A stretch of DNA of 64,000 bases from Adiantum capillus-veneris (Eukaryota > Streptophyta > Polypodiopsida > Polypodiales > Pteridaceae). This document shows positions 37,136 to 47,371 of this stretch, piece by piece; positions within the stretch are counted from its first letter, which is position 1, and each line of letters begins with the position of its first letter. Under the pieces are notes generated by a model. That model had not been told where the DNA came from, made no database searches, and saw only the letters and a list, made by a program, of their open reading frames with translations. The stretch covers positions 74,583,884 to 74,647,883 of the forward strand of contig CM043944.1 in the NCBI GenBank assembly GCA_014529385.2, read 5' to 3'. The position numbers and the translations under genes are program-made.

Positions 37136-38836
37136 GGTAAGCTATCTTTTTCTTGTGCAGCTAACATGTATTTGGTTTAGTATAGTATCCTCACTATTTT
37201 TTTAGACTTGTAGAATTACACAAGAAGGTTAAGAGGAAGGGAAAAAGCAAAAAGTGTCACCATCAATCAGCCTATGCCGATGCCATTTCCGCTAGAACCA
37301 CCAAGGGATGTCCAAGCCCAAAAACTGCAGCTGGCAAACCTGCACATGGTAAGAAGAGACGATGACTAGTCATCAAAGAATTTTAGGAGCTTTCAAAAGA
37401 GCAACAGAGTGAAAGTAGTGAGCAATACAATGGTGGGTCAGATTATGAGCATGGTGACTCTCAGCGACACTCAAAGTTACAAAGGTTGAGTCCATCTCAT
37501 GGTTTGAGATTAGGGATTTAATGCGTATTATGCCATTGCTACTGGGCAAAGCGAGGGCAACCACCACTTTCAATGAGGACTTCCAAACCACTTGCTTCCT
37601 TTCCACTAGGTGAAAAATGAAACTCTAAGTGAATGCATTTGTCTAAATTAAAAGGTTCCCAACAATTAATCAAATGTTGGATGCTACACAACTTCAGTTC
37701 ACTGAGACACAAAAATGGCAAAAAGTGTAAGTGTTAAGGTGTCTCTTGTACATCTTGCAGTACTTATTGACATAGAATATCTATGGAAGGCACTCATGGA
37801 TCCAAAGTCCAATCTTGAGTGAGTCTATGATGCTTTGGTATCTAATTTCTATTTTCATCTTGTTGGAAAATCATTCAATCTTCTTATGCATGGTCTTATG
37901 CATTGTAGGAACCTTTGAGTGATCCATCATTTAGTTGGGTCTCTCTCTCACACCGACAAAATGGATCGTGGTCAGCTACTTGGAGACGTGCAACATAAGG
38001 GAAGACCTACCAACACATTCCAAACTTGACGTTGTTATTGGTGGCATTCCACGATGGAATGTATTCTCTACCAAGCTTGTCGCTAGTGTGTTTGTCTTAG
38101 CTTCCGAGTTCTTATTTACCAGATGATATAGTTGTTGTGGTGTGTCGAGTAGACCACTTGGCACTGATCACCAAGAAGGCTTGCTTGTGAGATTTTCACC
38201 ATCTTCATACCATCTTCCTTTGGATGTTTTCATGTACATATGCTATTATAGACAATTTCAGGGGTCCATTAAGTTCTTAACCATTATTGAGCGGGGGGGA
38301 GGGGGGGTGTCACTATGTATAAATTGTGTATATCACGTGCGTTCAAGGAAGATATTTAAAACTCCTTATCTATGAATTTTTTATAAATAAAATATACCCT
38401 TTTCATATTTAATGTGTAAGTTTTTTTTCCAACTCCAGTTTACGGTACCCTTTTGTATGTGAAAATGTGAGAAAAAAAAACCCTTTTGCTACACTCACAT
38501 GATAGTCACATAATAATTTTAATCCAAGCACTCTCAAGAAAATATACCCGTTTTTGTTTTGAACATAAATCATGTTACGTGTTGAGACCTTGGTGCTAGC
38601 CACGTTCACACCCAAAATTGAAGGGCTTCTAGTTGTTTGATTATATGATCGTCAGGTTGGAGATGTGGTAGATAGCTGACAATGATGGTTAAATTTGATA
38701 GTGACTGATACGAGAGTCCTTATGAGAGGCGCCATGGATGCTAGATGGTATTGGAGCACCCTTTTGACCCGGATTGGAGAAGAGCGAGTTCTTTGCTTGG
38801 TAAGTCTAGGAGTGGTTGAGCCCCCTATACATAGTT
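37136..38836. other. Mostly non-coding, possible 3' exon remnants
   Basis: Open blocks near 37240-37360 (Lys-rich) and 37935-38126 (SYLETCNIREDLPTHSKLDV) may be remnants of the preceding gene; stops separate them. A G-rich run sits at 38292-38309. Nothing else is recognised up to the copia LTR. Confidence 0.35.
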
Positions 38837-39060
38837 TGTTGGAGATAGGGTTGCAAGGAAACACACACATCTTGGAGAAAACAAAGGAAGCTCAAGGCAC
38901 ATAGTAGAGGGTAGTATTGCTTAGTGTGCAGTGGAAAGATAAGTTAGCCCTAGGGTGATGGGTGTATATATAGTGCACAGGTAAAAACACGTCCTAGTGA
39001 GGGAAAAAATTCCTCGACATTCCTAAGCGTGTTCATCACTAACACATGTATATGGCAACA
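38837..39060 (-). repeat. 3' LTR of truncated copia (224 bp)
   Basis: TGTTGG to GGCAACA, aligning end to end with the 226 bp LTRs at 14685 and 19570 but with many more differences, so this copy is older. The AATCCCCCCT tract follows. Confidence 0.93.
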
Positions 39061-39126
39061 AATCCCCCCTAGGAGTGATGCGGTGAACAAGAACTGGCAC
39101 ATAGAGTATAGGGAGGTTCCATTACA

Positions 39127-40002
39127 TAGCAATGTCTCTATGTAACTTGTCTGACAAAAGGTAATACCACCATCACACTACTTAAACTATATGCCCAAGT
39201 AATGATATACCATCCCCAAATCTTTCATCTTGAAAGTAGCATCCAAATCAAACTTAAATTTAGCAGTATGTGCTTCATTTGGACAAGTGATCAACAAGTC
39301 ATCCAAATATAGAACAACAATGAGAAGTACATCGCCCTCATGCCTTACATAGGATTTGCTTCCTGTTGGACTGCTATGAAAGACTCGTTTGAACAAATGA
39401 GTGTCAACTTTCTCGTACCAAGCGCAAGAAGATTGCTTCAACCCATACAAAGCTTTCTTACATTTGCACACTTTATCCTCTTGTCCTTTCTTGACAAAAC
39501 TGTGAGACTGCATTACATAAAATTCTCCAATAAGTCACCATTCAAGAAAGCAAGAACAATATCTGATTGATGTACATCCCATCCAAAATGAGTTGCCATT
39601 GCACATAGAAAACACATAGTAGTCATACAACAAGTGGAAGAAAAAGTCTCTTCATAATCTATGCCTTTTGTGTTGTGCATAACCCTTTGCAACAAGTCGA
39701 GCCTGAAAACAATCAATCACACCATCAAACTTACGTTTCAGCTTGTAAACCCACTTTGTACAAATGGCCTTTTTTACAGGAGGAAAATCACATAAAGTCC
39801 ATGTGTGCATGGTAGCCATACAATTTTCAAAATTATGTGCTTCATGAAAAGATAGAGGTTCCTCAACATCACATAAGCTATAAACAACCAAAGAATAACA
39901 ATCTAATGCATAAGATGCATGGTGAGAACCTGAACAAGTAAAACTAGACAAAGGTGCATCCAATTTACTGTAATGTAAAGTATGCACTAGCCATTTTGGC
40001 AT
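39127..40002 (-). pseudogene. Copia RT fragments (second copy)
   Basis: Three overlapping frames. 39652-40002 carries WTLCDFPPVKKAICTKWVYK. 39513-39716 carries DVHQSDIVLAFLNGD. 39187-39513 carries YGLKQSSCAWYEKVDTHLF and YLDDLLITCP (YLDD instead of YVDD in the first copy). Small indels shift the frame at the joins, and the sequence is clearly older than 15357-16664. RNase H is absent. Confidence 0.88.
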
Positions 40003-41259
40003 ACCTCTAGCCTACTCGTTCTTAGCCCTTTCCTCATCAAGGACATCGTGTACATTTGTATGAGTGATAGGTTAATCTGTAACATTTTTAGAAACACCCA
40101 TAGGCTGCACATTTGCCTCATTCAAATTTACACCACTTAAAAGAGGAAACAAAATTTCATAAATGTCCTGTGAGCTTACATTACTGTCGCTAGTACATGC
40201 TAGCAAGGGTTAAACAGAATCTTCCACAAACACAACATAACGTGAAACCAAGATACACTTTGTTTGTGGATGTTACAACTTGTAACATTTTATTTCATAA
40301 CTATAACCAACAAGAAATCATTTGACAGCCTTATCATCAAAGAACAAAGCATAATCCAAACAACCAAAGCGTTTTGTTTGCTGCACCAAAGGATAAGACA
40401 AACAACAAAAAACGCATGTGATCAATAGATGGCTTTCTATCATGCCATGCTTCATATGGAGTCATCGACTGCAAATCTTTTGTAGGACACCTATTAGGTA
40501 TATAAGTGGCACACATGATAGACTCAAGACAAAATGAATGTGGAAAATCTTAAAGTTTGACCATACATCAAGCCATTTTTGTAAGTGACGTTTTTTCCCT
40601 CTTAAAAACACCATTTTGTTGAGGTGTATACGGCACTATGCATCGGTGTTTTATCCTATGGCTAGCCAAAAATGCATTACATTCATGAGACATATACTCC
40701 GTACCTCAATCAGAATAGAGGGTGTCCATAGTAAATTTTGAGACATTTTCAACCATAGCTAGAAATTTCTTAAAGCACATAAACACTTCGTCTTTGCTTT
40801 AAGCGGATACACCCATGCATGCCTAGAGTAATCATCAATGAAAGACATGAAAAACATGTAATTTCCCAAGGACAGAGTTTGCATGGGCCCACAAACATCA
40901 CTATGCACAAGCTGCAACCTACATGTATCCCTAACTGAACCATCCTTTGGAAAATTTGAACGCTGGATCTTACCCAAAATACTGCCTTCACAGACATGCT
41001 TTACATGTGCTTCAAGAGGCGGCAAAAAAGCAACCATATTAGATTTTTGCAAATGTAGCAAATTGACAAAATTTAGATGCCCAAAATGTGCATGCCAAAG
41101 TTTTGCATTGGAAACATCCTTTGAAGCTAGAGCTGCATTTGCAAAATTTTGCCCACACTTCTCATACTTGCAAAATGTCAGATGCAACAATTTCATCAAA
41201 ATTGAGATAATGAACTGTATGTCTATCATCCATAAATTTGACAAGGCCAAGTCTAGCAA
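40003..41259 (-). pseudogene. Copia integrase and pre-integrase fragments (second copy)
   Basis: 40759-41259 is open and contains LWHAHFGHLNFVNLLHLQKS, CEGSILGKIQRS and LVHSDVCGPMQTLSLGNY. The rest of the integrase (40003-40758) is recognisable only by nucleotide alignment with 16700-17450 and is full of stops. It retains about 50 bp near 40090 that the complete element at 14685-19795 lacks, and reads a Cys codon where that copy has a stop before the integrase. Confidence 0.85.
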
Positions 41260-41263
41260 GTGC

Positions 41264-42243
41264 TGCGGGGAGGCGTTGTAGCAATGACCTAATCACAATC
41301 CACACAAAATTATCAAATCCGTGGATCGAAAACCCGGCTAGGGCATGAAAGCACGAGCATCAGATGAATAGAAATAAATTATTCAAAAGATCACCTCTCC
41401 AATGCAAGTAGAGATTAGCCATGGAAAGACTACTCTAAACATACACTATTCACTAATCAGTCAACTCCTACACACATCAAGTCCACCTAAGTTCGACTTA
41501 CCATAGACTAGAAACCCCAAGCACACTAATGAGAAGCACACACTAATTACATTGGTGTTGGCCTCTCCAATCACCACATGTCAATCACGACACTTCATCA
41601 ATAGCTACACACACAAGGTGAATGGTGCTAGAGTTTCATAAACCTATCTATACACAATCAAACAATAGAGCTTACCCACTAATTACAAGATTAAGACCCA
41701 ACTTAATCAACCTAATTAGTGATGCTAAATATCAAAAATTGAATGCTTAGAGAAGAATAGGAGTGGTTAATAGCAAGAAGTACATACCTCTCTCAAATCT
41801 AGAATAATGAGAGTGTGATACTACTTCATGACATAATGAGATGTAGAGAAGAAGTAGATTAATGAGAAAATAGGAATTAGATCAATCAAAAAGAGATTAC
41901 TCTAATTACAATGGACTAGTCCTAGCCTCTTAAGCATGGGAATTAAGCTCAAGGCTAGGCCATAGAGTGAACACTCAAGAGAGAGGGAGCTCTCAAAAGT
42001 GGATCCTCAAGAGTGGATACTCAAGAATGAAGCCTCCTTGCATAACCACTTCCTTTTAAAGGCTTTCACCACAATTCCTTCTACTACGGGTTTAAGCTTG
42101 AGCCCTCCATTTAGCATATACAACTTTGAAACTCCAAGTGAGCCCAAGACTTATACAAAGTGAGTTGGAAATACCGAGCACAACCATAGCATATCTCCCG
42201 CTTGATACATAATCTATGTAGCCTATGTTAGCCGCAGCTAACA
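41264..42243 (-). repeat. LTR of a different gypsy-like element (about 0.98 kb)
   Basis: The right end is defined: on the minus strand GGAAGGGGGGAA is followed by TGTTAGCTGCGG. The left end (TGCGGGG at 41264 or TGTAGCA at 41277) is approximate and abuts the truncated copia. Just upstream of the tract, the minus frame ends HEDTRQIRKGG, the typical last residues of chromovirus-type pol. The body is AT-rich without ORFs. Confidence 0.65.
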
Positions 42244-42255
42244 TTCCCCCCTTCC
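42244..42255 (-). promoter_or_regulatory. Polypurine tract of the LTR at 41264-42243
   Basis: Minus strand GGAAGGGGGGAA immediately before the LTR start TGTTAGC. Confidence 0.75.
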
Positions 42256-43734
42256 GAATTTGGCGCGTGTCCTCGTGTGCCGGTGAAGCAACGCGACGAC
42301 ATGGTAGAAAGAAAGTCCATGGAAAAAATGTTGAGTTGCAAAGCATAAGAACAAGTAATGAGCATCAAAGGCTAACAAAGATAAATTAGTCATGAAGTAT
42401 AGTGAATAATCATGCAAAGTGATTTTTTTTCTTCTAAAAGATGGGTGAATCATGGTAAAAAACTAGACAACATAAAGCAAAAAAGACACCTATACTATTG
42501 TCAAGCTTAAACTACTTCAGATTTCAATTTTATGCATGAAACACAAGAAATCATTTATGACCCTAGGCTAATGCAAGCTCATAAACCTACCAGCCTCAAA
42601 ACTATGTGACCAATATTAATAAATCATTCAAACCTATCATGTCTATGGACTATAAAAAAGCTCCTATCTATTAGTGCATTGTCAAAGCTTTTTGAAGCTC
42701 ATGGAAGTTCTGTTTTTGTCAATCATCGAAAAAAGTAAAACACATCACAAGGCTACCACCCCAAGGCAAGTCTAGGTGCGACTCTAGGCTCCTTGAACCC
42801 TCAAGAAGGTGTTCCAGAAGCCTACTAGTCTACCAAGGTGACGACTAACCCCTATCAACCCAGGGCATCGGTTTAGGGCCTTGACCAAGCGATCCAAGGT
42901 GATTCCCCTTGCCTGCCAAGTGCCAATAAGACGCTAGGCCTCACATAGACACACCATAACATAGAAATTTTCTTTTCATGTGTCTAGTAGCAGTTTTGCT
43001 ACTTTTTCTTGACACTTTTTTGCTTCATTGTTTCATTTTTTAGCACTTTTTTATTGCTTCCATTATGAGATGCTAATGGCAAATGGACTAAAGAGACTAA
43101 AGCCTAATCATAGCCCTAGGTCATGTTTAAAAATGAATGGAGTATTAAAAATATCACTAAGAGTTTAGGACTAATGAGAAATGAGCCTACATTAACCCAG
43201 GTTCAAGGCCAATTACCTATGATTAGTACACATAAAACCTAATTTTTTAATGAGTTAATTTTCACAAATTAAAGTGTTGAAACTTTAGGATGCTTAGCTT
43301 TTGAACATAAAAGAATCATAGCTTAGAAGCAAAAAATTACTTAAGCCAAGCATAGAGAATGGAGAGATGAACAAAAGAGAAAAATCATGGAAGGATTACA
43401 CCTATTCATGCTCTTTGAGCATCCTTGAGCAAGCACCCCCTTTGTGTAGAGAAGTCTCTTGATCTTTTTATTTGCAAAAGAAGCTTTTTAAAGCTAAGTG
43501 TAAACAAAAACTCCAAACGCTTTTATTGAAAGCCACACAAAAACATACAAACAACATTAATGAAAACCTAAAGCTATGGTCTTACATACCCGAATTCACC
43601 AAAGGAAAAAAACCCAAGGGAAAAAAGTGCCTTTGGTTATGCACATGATGCTCTTTGTAGCAAATTTATGCATATTAAAATGCTTCTACGTAAGGAAAAT
43701 TTCAATTTGTTATAACCTCTCATGCATGATTCAA

Positions 43735-44100
43735 AAGTTGATTAGTTTCTAGCTCAATGAGATATGGAATTAAAAACAATCCAAGAGCTGAAAATAAAGC
43801 AACTTTGATGAAATGAAGTGGCTCTTGAAAGCCAAAATTTTTAATTTAAAGCTTTCCAAATGGTTGGCTAACAACTAGCTCATATGAAATTTGCAATTTA
43901 AGAGCAATCTATGAGCTAGAGATGACTTCAACTTTTAATGGAATGAAAATAAATGGCTCTCAATAGCAAAATTATGTACTTTGAAAGCTCCCAAGAAATT
44001 TGGATACACAACTAGCTCAAATGAAAACATTTGCATTTTAGACCAAGCTATGAGCTAGGATATTTACAACTTTTAGTCAAAAGAAGTGGAGCCAAGTTTT
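43735..44100. repeat. Three diverged ~130 bp tandem repeats
   Basis: CTAGCTCAATGAG (about 43750), CTAGCTCATATGAAA (about 43877) and CTAGCTCAAATGAAA (about 44012) head three units. Each continues with a run to CNATNNGAGCTAG, CAACTTT and TGGCTCT. Spacing is about 127 and 135 bp. Confidence 0.75.
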
Positions 44101-45059
44101 GCAATATGATGCAATGATGACCCCTTCTTGGATCAATGAAAGTACACTCCTGCCCACAACCTTTCAAAATGAAGCTCAATTGTTAGTGCATGAAAGCATT
44201 TTTTCATTCAAAGTAGGCACTAAAAAATGCACAATCAACCACAACCCCAAAAGTTTAATGCTCATTCTCGGTCATTAAAACAAGATCAATTCTAATGCTT
44301 TCTAATGATTTTTCATTCAATTCAAGCATTAAAATGTACAAGCAATGTTAATTTTAAGAAAAAGTCCCGACCAAGCAAGCACTACTCATAATCCAGTGTA
44401 ACTCTCATGTGAAACCCATATGCATGCCAAAAATGAAATTTTTCTTCTACTGCAAATAGACTTTTCAATTCGGCAATGCATGTTCAATCATACCCTCAAT
44501 CTTTTTAATGCACTCATGAATCATCATAATGGATGTGCATATAAGTTTGCTTAGTCATAGTAGCATGGTAGAAGGAAGAGAAATTTTAAATTTAAACTCC
44601 ATCAAATGATCATTAGTTGGCTAATCATCTAATGATAGACTCCCTTTGTCAAATTTACCAAGAAGCAATCGAAATGTTAGCTGTCTCTAGCCATGATGAC
44701 AATGAAAATGGTTCAACTTTCGGACGTCGTAAGTGCACACTCAATTAGCTCACAATGCACAACAAAAATCCATAAACACATTTTTTTTCTTTTTTGTATT
44801 GTCATCATTCAAAATTCTCATTTGTAATCCATTTGCGTTAATTGTGAGGCTAGATCCCATTAATTTTGGCCCAAAGTCTCGAGAGTGGTGTGATGAAGAG
44901 TGTGTATCGACAGAGGGTGGGAACACTCTTTAATATCAAAAATGTTAAGCTTAAATTTGAGTTCTTTTTTCTTAAATTTTATTTTTTTAATAAATCTTTG
45001 ATGGGGCGGCAGATTGTGGAGGCGCGCTTGTGGCGGGCTGAGTGGCGAGAAATGTAGTC

Positions 45060-45410
45060 GAGCGGTGTGTGCTTGATTTGCAGGAGGTGCATGTGTGTGT
45101 ATGTGTTTGAGCGGTTCAAGCCACGGGGCCAGTGTCATAGTGTGTGTGTGTTCGCTAGCACCAAGTCAGCCATGATACGCGGCCTTTATAGCCTGTGTGT
45201 GGACGAATCTGGGTGTGTGTCGTGGCAGGTCAGGGCTTAAAAGCATGCAGGGAGACAGCATGTGCCAGCGCGAGAGAAAATGAGCTGTGAGCCTGTATAA
45301 CTGCAGTCTGGGAGTGTGTGTGTGTGTGTGGCAAAAACGCCAAGCCAAGCATGGCGAGCCAGTCCAAAAACTGATGTGTGTGTGTGTTGATGTGCGCGTA
45401 TTTCGAGCAC
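45060..45410. repeat. GT-rich low-complexity block
   Basis: Repeated TGTGTGTG tracts (about 45086, 45141, 45312, 45376) with G-rich spacers. More GC-rich than the flanks. Apparent His/Thr-rich minus-strand ORFs arise from these tracts. Confidence 0.7.
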
Positions 45411-46654
45411 CGAGCCAAAATCGGCAACGCTGAAGCCAAAAAGGGAGGATGTATTTTTATTTTTATTTTTTGGTGAAAAAAATGATAGGGAGGTGTTCCT
45501 TCGTGGTTTCCATTATCCATGCACATTTTTATACTGTCTAAAATAAGTTTGAAAATTGAGTTGTTTCCATGATTACCTTGATAAAACACATCTTGCAAAG
45601 TTTTTGAAGAGCATACAAGTAAAAATTATCATCATGTCCCAAAAACATACCACAACATAGAGCTTTAATGACAATTCAAGCACCTGATTTTGAAGTATTC
45701 GACCAATCATGCTCAAAGGTGGTGCTTATCAATGCCATACAATTTCATATAGGCAATATCAATTAGGACACATGTGCCTTCAATCATAATAAATCTCACC
45801 GAAATATTCAACTTTAAAGGTGGTTGTAGATCAATCATTATCAGTCATTGCAATTCCAATTGCTCATTTTTAATAATTCTAATCATCCAAACCCTGTCAG
45901 ATTTGTCATCTCGGTTTGTATGGCTACACAAATTTGATTATGGCACTTGAAAATGCACAATGTAATGAGATTTTTTCCCATAACCGATCGAATTGGCATG
46001 CAACTCAATGGCAATACATAAAATCATTCTCAATTATGAACAATTGAGTCATTCCTCTCAATTGATTTGATGACACACACACAAATGTTTAGGTCTATTC
46101 AATCATTATGATTAGATGATCAACACCAATCGTTCATTTCAATTTGGATGGATAACGCCATTACAAAGGCACACACACCCAAATTTAGGCCAAAATTTTA
46201 TGCAAAAATTACATCGATTTCACATTGCAATGCTCAAATTACAAACTCAATCAAACATAAGTGAATGCATGCATGGTTAATTTCTAAAAAATTAGCAGTA
46301 TTTTTACCCAATCAAGCAATGCACACACTCAAAAATTAAGCACAAAAATTCAAATTTGGCTAAATTGGCAATGCATTTAGGCTTCCACCTAATGATTGCA
46401 GACACTTTTTATGAACATTTATCAATAAAAAATCATTTAGGTGCCCTAATTGACCATCAATCATTGAAAATCAAGTGGCCTTGGATGGGCACACACACTC
46501 AATTCTTGCCCAAACTTTTGGCAATTAGGCTTATCCAATGATTGAATAAGCCTATCATACACATCAATTACATGATTTCATACTCATATAACATCAATTC
46601 CATCACTTTATATGCATGCACACACTCAAGATTAGTGGAATTGGAGCTGATCTC

Positions 46655-47100
46655 TTGAGACAGCTAATTCCAGTGTTGGAAGATTTCAGCTACTACTAGT
46701 GTGGGAAGATTTCAGACAGCAGACCGGATAGGAATCAAAGACTATACTAAAATGTGGATACTGAAATAAGAATCAGACTTATATACTGGAAGTAAGGTTC
46801 AGAGTCATATTCAAATTCAGAAGACTGGACAAGAAGTAAGTATAATTGAAATGTATGCCATGATTGGAATTACAGATCAAGATTACAGCGAACATGATTA
46901 CAGAGAGAAAGTACAACCGACAATACTACCAATGATTCTCAAGTACAATTATAGCCAAAGCCCTAACCCAAGTGATAACAATTGCCAACCCGATTATAAT
47001 GTAATGGGCCCTATTTATACACTTTGGGTTTAGTGTAGTAATTACCATAGTAATTACTAAGTAGTTCGTTGCCCACATAGTGACTTTCCAGCCGTCTACA
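46655..47100 (-). repeat. 3' LTR of the Athila-like element (left end approximate)
   Basis: On the minus strand a purine tract AAAGAAGGGAAGGA precedes TGTAGACGGC at 47100. A TATA box GTGTATAAATAGGGC lies about 75 bases into the LTR (47009-47023 on the plus strand), implying a very short U3. The far end near 46655 is a guess. The partner LTR would lie beyond the window because a second element interrupts the right side. Confidence 0.5.
47009..47023 (-). promoter_or_regulatory. TATA box in the Athila-like LTR
   Basis: Minus strand GTGTATAAATAGGGC, a near-consensus plant TATA box within the proposed LTR. Confidence 0.6.
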
Positions 47101-47371
47101 TCCTTCCCTTCTTTCTTGAATTTTGGCAAGATTCCAAAAAATTTTGAAAAAAATTCCCCTGTCTGAATCTGATGTGAGACTAAAAAATCCATCGTTTGAT
47201 TCTGATGTTGGGATGCCGGCTTGACCACTGATAGAATGGCCATTCAAAGATTATGAGTAGGAGTTCAAGAAGGACCAAGGATTGCGAGAGGCAGCAGAAA
47301 AGGCCAAGATGGAGCTGTCATCTCTCCCTGCCTGCTGAGAAGAAAAATTGCCACTGAATCTTGAGATGGAA

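Larger units (their letters stand above)
38837..41260 (-). mobile_element. Second copia copy, truncated and internally deleted
   Basis: Same family as the element at 14685-19795. It keeps the 3' LTR (38837-39060), polypurine tract, parts of RT, integrase and the protease-side region, and stops abruptly at about 41260 where a different LTR begins. About 790 bp (RNase H and RT C terminus, corresponding to 14975-15763) is missing at about 39127. No target duplication can be seen because the 5' side is lost. Confidence 0.9.
42256..46654. other. Long non-coding interior, LARD-like
   Basis: Over 4 kb without retroelement coding beyond the last residues of a pol-like frame (42244-42346, minus). It contains CAA/ATG-rich AT DNA, a pyrimidine-rich block with CCTTG repeats near 42770-42920, tandem repeats at 43735-44100 and a GT-rich block at 45060-45410. 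This is compatible with the internal domain of a large non-autonomous retrotransposon derivative, but the second LTR is not identified. Confidence 0.45.

Noticed and set aside
38292-38309. G-rich run as a G-quadruplex or polypurine tract
   Set aside because: Only two G runs are present and no LTR start follows.
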